A DNA stretch of 10,125 bases, taken from Eubacterium sp. CAG:841 (GTDB lineage: Bacteria; Bacillota; Clostridia; Oscillospirales; CAG-272). The stretch spans positions 36,372 to 46,496 of the forward strand of contig FR898223.1 of NCBI GenBank assembly GCA_000437375.1, written 5' to 3'. Position numbers and translations under genes: made by a program. A model generated the notes under the pieces. The model had not been told where the DNA came from, made no database searches, and saw nothing but the letters and a program-made list of their open reading frames with translations. Positions 6,649 to 10,125 of the stretch are shown in pieces; position 1 is the first letter of the stretch; each line of letters begins with the position of its first letter.

Positions 6649-6689
6649 AAAACAGTGGCGTCCGCATCAGGCGGACGCCACTGTTTTTT
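6648..6689. terminator. Bidirectional terminator between MFS and GH13 genes
   Basis: Bases 6648-6665 pair with 6671-6688 (18 bp, with a G:C-rich core) around ATCAG. T-runs follow on both strands, so it can end the rightward MFS transcript and the leftward GH13 transcript. Confidence 0.92.
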
Positions 6690-6692
6690 ATT

Positions 6693-8204
6693 TTATATTC
6701 TGAATATCACAGCCGATTGCGCCGCAATTTTTACCTTGCCGTTTTCACAAACTGCGTTCCCGCCATAACGATAGATCTCTCCCGTCGGAACGATGTCGCA
6801 CTCAAAGTCCGCTTCCTTTGCGGACGGATTTATAATAACAAGCAGCTTTTCTCCGCCAAGCTCTCTCGTATATGCAAGAGGATATGCGTCCTTTTCGGCG
6901 TATATGAATTTCACATCGCCCTTGTTTGAAAGCGCGGGATGCGAATTTCTCAGCTTTATAAGACGTTTTACTTCATTGTATATGGAGTTCTCATCCGCCA
7001 TATTTTTTTCAACCGTCGGACGGTTTTTATCCGGATCAACAGGAATATAAAGCTTTTCGGGAGCAGATACCCCGAAGCCTGCGTTTATAGTGCTGTCCCA
7101 CTGCATGGGAGAGCGTGATCCCGTCCTGCCGTAACCGCCTTCAACGGAAGTAAGTCCCTCCACAAAGCGCATACCTATTTCGTCGCCGTAATAGATAAAC
7201 GGCACGCCCGGCATTGAAAGTATAAATGCAAACACAAGCTTTATCGCCGTTTCGTCATGAGTGAGCGCAAGACGCTTTGAATCGTGATTGCCTGAAAAAA
7301 TACTTATATACCCCTGATCTTTCGTTTTCTCATAATAATCTGTGTATTTTTTTGCAAGCTCGGAAAAGTCGCCCTCGCAGGCAGATGAAAAATACGGTTT
7401 TTCCTTACGGAAAAGCTCAGGACAAAAATCCATATGGAAGCCTCCGGGTATGGCTCTGTCCGGAACGCTCCACTCGGAAACAAGCACCGCTTCGGGATAT
7501 TTTTCATCAAGGAAAGTTCTTATCTTGCGCCAAAGCGCCATATTGCCTTTGCTGTCCTCATCATTTTTTATAAGCGAGCTTGCCATATCGACGCGAAAGC
7601 CGTCGCAACCCATATCGAGCCAGAAACGCATTATATCTTTGAGCGCTTCGAGCGTTTTTCTCGGTCCTTCATCCTCCATTCCCTGTTGCCATGACTTCTC
7701 CGGCTTATAAAACCCGTAGTTGAGTGCCGGCTGGTGAGAGAAGAAATTCACGGCGCATACGCCGTTTCTGTCCGAAATTCCGAGAATACAGTTCATTCCG
7801 GGCTTTACCCAAATGCTGTCCGTCCACACATAACGGTCTGAGTATTCGTTTCGTTTTGCTTTCATCGATTCCCTGAACCACGGATGTTCGGAGGAGGTAT
7901 GCCCCGCAACAAGATCAAGCAGGACTCTTATGCCTTTTTTATGCGCTTCACAGAAGAGTCTTTTAAGATCTTCATTTGTGCCGTATCTCGGCGCAACCGA
8001 ATAAAAGTCGGAAATATCGTAGCCCGCGTCACCGAAAGGAGATTCAAAGCAGGGGTTAAGCCATATGGCGTTACAACCGAGCTCCTTTACATAATCAAGC
8101 TTTTCGATTATACCCGGAAGGTCTCCCATGCCGTCGGCATTTGAGTCCTTGAAGGACTGCGGATATATTTCATAGAATATTGCGCTGTCAAGCCAGTGTG
8201 CCAT
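6693..8204 (-). CDS. GH13 alpha-amylase-family glycosidase (alpha-glucosidase type)
   Basis: A 503-residue enzyme without a signal peptide, so probably cytoplasmic, hydrolysing (or transferring from) alpha-glucosidic bonds of short maltodextrin-like sugars. The (beta/alpha)8 barrel opens with YEIYPQSFKD and a calcium loop DSNADGMGD (20-28). Conserved regions are DLVAGHTS (97-104), GFRVDMAS with nucleophile D206 (202-209), VSEW with acid/base E244, and SGNHD with D308. The RSPMQW segment (364-369), typical of oligosaccharide-acting GH13 enzymes, is present. A beta-sandwich C-domain ends with SAVIFRI. Residue 101 is Gly where the family nearly always has Asn before the region I His. The exact subfamily and substrate are not resolved. 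The start ATG 8204 follows GGAG at 8 bp spacing. It converges on the MFS gene and diverges from asd. Confidence 0.92.
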   Translation of the reverse strand: MAHWLDSAIFYEIYPQSFKDSNADGMGDLPGIIEKLDYVKELGCNAIWLNPCFESPFGDAGYDISDFYSVAPRYGTNEDLKRLFCEAHKKGIRVLLDLVAGHTSSEHPWFRESMKAKRNEYSDRYVWTDSIWVKPGMNCILGISDRNGVCAVNFFSHQPALNYGFYKPEKSWQQGMEDEGPRKTLEALKDIMRFWLDMGCDGFRVDMASSLIKNDEDSKGNMALWRKIRTFLDEKYPEAVLVSEWSVPDRAIPGGFHMDFCPELFRKEKPYFSSACEGDFSELAKKYTDYYEKTKDQGYISIFSGNHDSKRLALTHDETAIKLVFAFILSMPGVPFIYYGDEIGMRFVEGLTSVEGGYGRTGSRSPMQWDSTINAGFGVSAPEKLYIPVDPDKNRPTVEKNMADENSIYNEVKRLIKLRNSHPALSNKGDVKFIYAEKDAYPLAYTRELGGEKLLVIINPSAKEADFECDIVPTGEIYRYGGNAVCENGKVKIAAQSAVIFRI

Positions 8205-8227
8205 AATTTGTCTCCGTTTTTTGATTT

Positions 8228-8261
8228 TTTATATTATTGCATACTTTTTCGTCAAAGTCAA
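8228..8261 (-). promoter_or_regulatory. Promoter of the GH13 gene
   Basis: Two overlapping readings fit. One is TTGACG (8255-8250), 16 bp, TATAAA (8233-8228). The other is TTGACT (8261-8256), 17 bp, AATAAT (8238-8233). Either puts the start about 20 nt or a little more before ATG 8204. No CcpA (cre)-like operator was obvious by eye. Confidence 0.6.
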
Positions 8262-8322
8262 CATCAAAGCCTGATTTCTGTGCTGACGGTCTTTGCAGGC
8301 GGCAAAATCATACGACACGTCA

Positions 8323-8328
8323 TATAAT
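8323..8328 (+). promoter_or_regulatory. Probable -10 box for asd
   Basis: A perfect TATAAT lies 34 bp before the asd ATG, but no good -35 box lies 16-18 bp upstream. It is supported mainly by position in the divergent gap. Confidence 0.4.
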
Positions 8329-8361
8329 GACATCAGACAATAATTTTCGGAAAGGGATAAT

Positions 8362-9366
8362 ATGAAAAATTACAATATAGGAATTCTTGGTGCGACAGGA
8401 GTCGTCGGGCGTGAAATGATGAAAATACTCTCTGAACGGGGCTTCCCCACGGGAGAGATCCGCCTTTTTGCGTCCGAAAAAAGCGCAGGAAAAAAGCTGT
8501 CGTTCGGCGGCGAGACTATCGCGGTGGAAGCCGCGACAAAAAACTGCTTTTCGGGACTTGATATCGTTTTCGGGGCAGTATCATCCGATATGGCGAAGAC
8601 TTTTGCACCGCACATAACCGCGTCGGGAGCCGTATTTATAGACAATTCAAGCGCTTTCAGGCAAAATCCCGACGTGCCGCTTGTCGTTCCTGAAATAAAT
8701 CCGTCGGATGCGCTTTCTCACAACGGAATAATAGCAAATCCGAACTGCTCTACAATTATAACGCTTGTTGCCGTAAATGCACTCTGCCGCATTTCGCCGA
8801 TAAAGTACATAATAGCGTCAACATATCAGGCGGTAAGCGGCGCAGGCGCGGGCGGAATAACCGAGCTTTACGATCAACAGAGATCGCTTTTGTCCGGAGA
8901 TCCGACGTTCTGTCGGGTTTTCCCGCACAGAATAGCGGAAAATCTAATTCCGCAGATAGGGACTTTTCTTCCGGACGGCTACACAACAGAGGAAATGAAA
9001 ATGCAAAACGAGGGCAGAAAAATACTTCATCTGCCCGACCTTCGCGTTACCTGCACCTGCGTAAGAGTGCCTGTGGTACGATCTCATTCGATATCGGTGT
9101 CCGTATTTACGGAAGATGAAATAAGTATAGAAGAAGCGAAAAACGCAATTTCCGATTCAGCGGGATGCGTGCTTGCGGACGATACGACAAACGGAATATA
9201 TCCTATGCCAATAGATTCAAGCGATAAGGACAGCGTGCTTGTCGGCAGAGTACGGCGCGACGATACGTTTCCTTGCGGAATATCACTTTTCTGCTGCGGA
9301 GATCAGATAAGAAAAGGCGCGGCGACAAATGCCGTGCAAATAGCGGAGTTATTGGTTCAACAATGA
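8362..9366 (+). CDS. asd: Aspartate-semialdehyde dehydrogenase
   Basis: It reduces 4-aspartyl phosphate to aspartate-4-semialdehyde with NADPH, the branch point to lysine/diaminopimelate, threonine and methionine. It acts in the cytoplasm, normally as a dimer or tetramer. Its 334 residues are the usual length. The N-terminal nucleotide-binding motif is GILGATGVVG (7-16). The phosphate/substrate patch is NSSAFR (95-100) followed by DVPLVVPEIN. The catalytic cysteine is C129 in ANPNCST. Also present are STYQAVSGAG (153-162), TTEEMKMQNEGRKI (208-221), and the catalytic-base region RVPVVRSHSIS with H242. All key residues are present. The start ATG 8362 follows AAAGGG at a normal distance. The gene stands alone, not next to dapA, dapB or lysC as in many Bacillota. 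A terminator follows about 50 bp after the stop. Confidence 0.97.
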   Translation: MKNYNIGILGATGVVGREMMKILSERGFPTGEIRLFASEKSAGKKLSFGGETIAVEAATKNCFSGLDIVFGAVSSDMAKTFAPHITASGAVFIDNSSAFRQNPDVPLVVPEINPSDALSHNGIIANPNCSTIITLVAVNALCRISPIKYIIASTYQAVSGAGAGGITELYDQQRSLLSGDPTFCRVFPHRIAENLIPQIGTFLPDGYTTEEMKMQNEGRKILHLPDLRVTCTCVRVPVVRSHSISVSVFTEDEISIEEAKNAISDSAGCVLADDTTNGIYPMPIDSSDKDSVLVGRVRRDDTFPCGISLFCCGDQIRKGAATNAVQIAELLVQQ

Positions 9367-9369
9367 AAA

Positions 9370-9383
9370 GTAAAAGCTTTTAC
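9370..9383. repeat. 14-bp palindrome after asd
   Basis: GTAAAAGCTTTTAC is a perfect palindrome beginning 4 bp after the asd stop codon. It has no loop and no T-tract, so it is not itself a good terminator. Confidence 0.4.
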
Positions 9384-9418
9384 AGACTGCATCATAAATA
9401 ATTCACCGGTTCCGAAAT

Positions 9419-9446
9419 AAAAAAGCCGCCCGCAGGCGGCTTTTTT
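9419..9446. terminator. Bidirectional terminator between asd and the lipoprotein gene
   Basis: GCCGCC (9425-9430) pairs with GGCGGC (9435-9440) around CGCA, flanked by six A and six T residues. It can end asd rightward and the small lipoprotein gene leftward. Confidence 0.92.
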
Positions 9447-9452
9447 GATTTT

Positions 9453-9911
9453 TTATTTTACCGATTTAACTATATTCGTTATTTCGTTTATGTAGAGAAT
9501 GCTTGCGGGAACAACAAGGCAGTTGCCGTTTGCATAGCCTGCGTTTACAAGTGCATTATACATCTTGTTTACGTCTTCATTTTCGGAAACGTCCTTTATA
9601 AGTCCCTGAACCGTTGCGCTACTCTCATAATACTCAACAAGCTCTTTTGTGGATTTGAATTCAATTACAATAGCGGAAGTAAGTCCGTTGGATTTCTTTG
9701 TGAGCATATGAAGTTCAACAGCATATTCTTCCTTTGCGAGTTCTTCCTTTATCGTGTTCATAACACCGGTAAAGGTCGTGTTGTTTTCGTAGCCTGCGTC
9801 AACGAATGCTTTTTCAATTGCTGGATATTTCGAACCGCCACAGGATGCAAGCATCATAACGGCCATAACAAGCACAAGCGCAAGACTTACGATTTTTGTA
9901 AGTTTTTTCAT
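9453..9911 (-). CDS. Small lipoprotein of unknown function
   Basis: A 152-residue secreted lipoprotein. Its signal peptide MKKLTKIVSLALVL... is followed by the lipobox LASC (21-24), so C24 would be lipidated and the protein held on the outer face of the membrane. The mature part (about 128 residues) is charged and probably mixed alpha/beta. A short internal repeat is visible: AFVDAGYENN (35-44) matches ALVNAGYANG (120-129). One cysteine remains in the mature protein (C131). I do not recognise a family and assign no function. The ATG at 9911 follows AAAGGGGG and is the only sensible start, since it creates the signal peptide. The gene appears to be expressed alone from the promoter at 10035-10063 and ended by the shared terminator. 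Confidence 0.88.
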   Translation of the reverse strand: MKKLTKIVSLALVLVMAVMMLASCGGSKYPAIEKAFVDAGYENNTTFTGVMNTIKEELAKEEYAVELHMLTKKSNGLTSAIVIEFKSTKELVEYYESSATVQGLIKDVSENEDVNKMYNALVNAGYANGNCLVVPASILYINEITNIVKSVK

Positions 9912-9914
9912 AGT

Positions 9915-9932
9915 AAATCCCCCTTTGGATTT
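9915..9932 (-). promoter_or_regulatory. Hairpin around the lipoprotein ribosome binding site
   Basis: In the minus-strand mRNA, AAATCC pairs with GGATTT (6 bp) and places AAAGGG of the Shine-Dalgarno in the loop. It could modulate initiation, but it is short and may be chance. Confidence 0.35.
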
Positions 9933-10034
9933 TTAAGATAAATAAGATTATGTTTTGTGTTACGGTGCAGACTGAAGCGTCCGCTCCCGTCGAATTTAAA
10001 GCACAAAAATGTTCCAATGCCTTAAACCATAATC

Positions 10035-10063
10035 AGTATATCAAACAAAAGTTAAAATGTCAA
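10035..10063 (-). promoter_or_regulatory. Near-consensus promoter for the lipoprotein gene
   Basis: TTGACA (10063-10058), 17-bp spacer, TATACT (10040-10035). The predicted start near 10028 gives a leader of about 117 nt before ATG 9911. At the leader's 5' end UUUAAGGC (10026-10019) can pair with GCUUUAAA (10002-9995), including one G:U. Confidence 0.7.
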
Positions 10064-10125
10064 TATGCAAAAATGCCCGAATGTACAAATACCGAAATAT
10101 GCATTTTGCCCAACAGAAAACCGAC

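Noticed and set aside
8262..8361. Lysine riboswitch upstream of asd
   Set aside because: The space between the probable start near 8335 and the ATG is under 30 nt, and no lysine-aptamer motif is visible.
9814..10017. 67-codon minus-strand frame overlapping the lipoprotein start
   Set aside because: It is a different frame of the lipoprotein leader and signal peptide, with no ribosome site or plausible product.

Overview
The window looks like a chromosomal segment of a gut-type Clostridia member (Bacillota). The grounds are moderate G+C with AT-rich intergenic gaps, strong AGGAGG-type ribosome binding sites, sigma-70-like TTGACA/TATAAT promoters, Rho-independent terminators, a Gram-positive-style lipoprotein, and an ECF transporter with DUF4430 and prenyltransferase-repeat surface proteins. 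The genus cannot be fixed from the sequence. There are no rRNA or tRNA genes, CRISPR arrays or transposons, and no clear sign of a transferred island.

Left part (1-4919, all minus strand). A four-gene operon reads leftward from a promoter at 4891-4919. In transcription order it encodes: (i) a 627-residue exported protein with a prenyltransferase-like alpha/alpha-barrel and a C-terminal membrane anchor; (ii) a 180-residue exported DUF4430 protein; (iii) an ECF transporter T subunit; (iv) a double ABC ATPase that runs off the left edge. The genes overlap by 4, 4 and 28 bp, so they are almost certainly co-translated. The alpha/alpha-barrel and the DUF4430 beta-domain are the two domain types that make up vertebrate intrinsic factor and transcobalamin. 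Here they are on two polypeptides, translationally coupled to the energising module of a vitamin transporter. The best hypothesis is a split, membrane-tethered cobalamin (or corrinoid) capture system feeding an ECF importer. No substrate-specific S subunit lies in the window.

Middle (4855-5463). This 609-bp stretch holds no convincing protein gene. It has the operon promoter, a 16-bp AT-only inverted repeat, and a plus-strand segment rich in hairpins that ends in a perfect 21-bp terminator. An MFS promoter follows immediately, so the terminated segment could be an independent small RNA or an attenuated leader. No known riboswitch family was recognised in it.

Right part. An MFS transporter (plus, 5464-6648) converges on a GH13 alpha-glucosidase-type enzyme (minus, 6693-8204) across a shared bidirectional terminator. 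Divergent from the GH13 gene is asd, aspartate-semialdehyde dehydrogenase (plus, 8362-9366), which feeds lysine/diaminopimelate, threonine and methionine synthesis. It shares a bidirectional terminator with a small lipoprotein gene of unknown function (minus, 9453-9911), which has a near-consensus promoter and a leader of about 117 nt. The right-hand genes look like separate single-gene units with no obvious link to the transporter operon.
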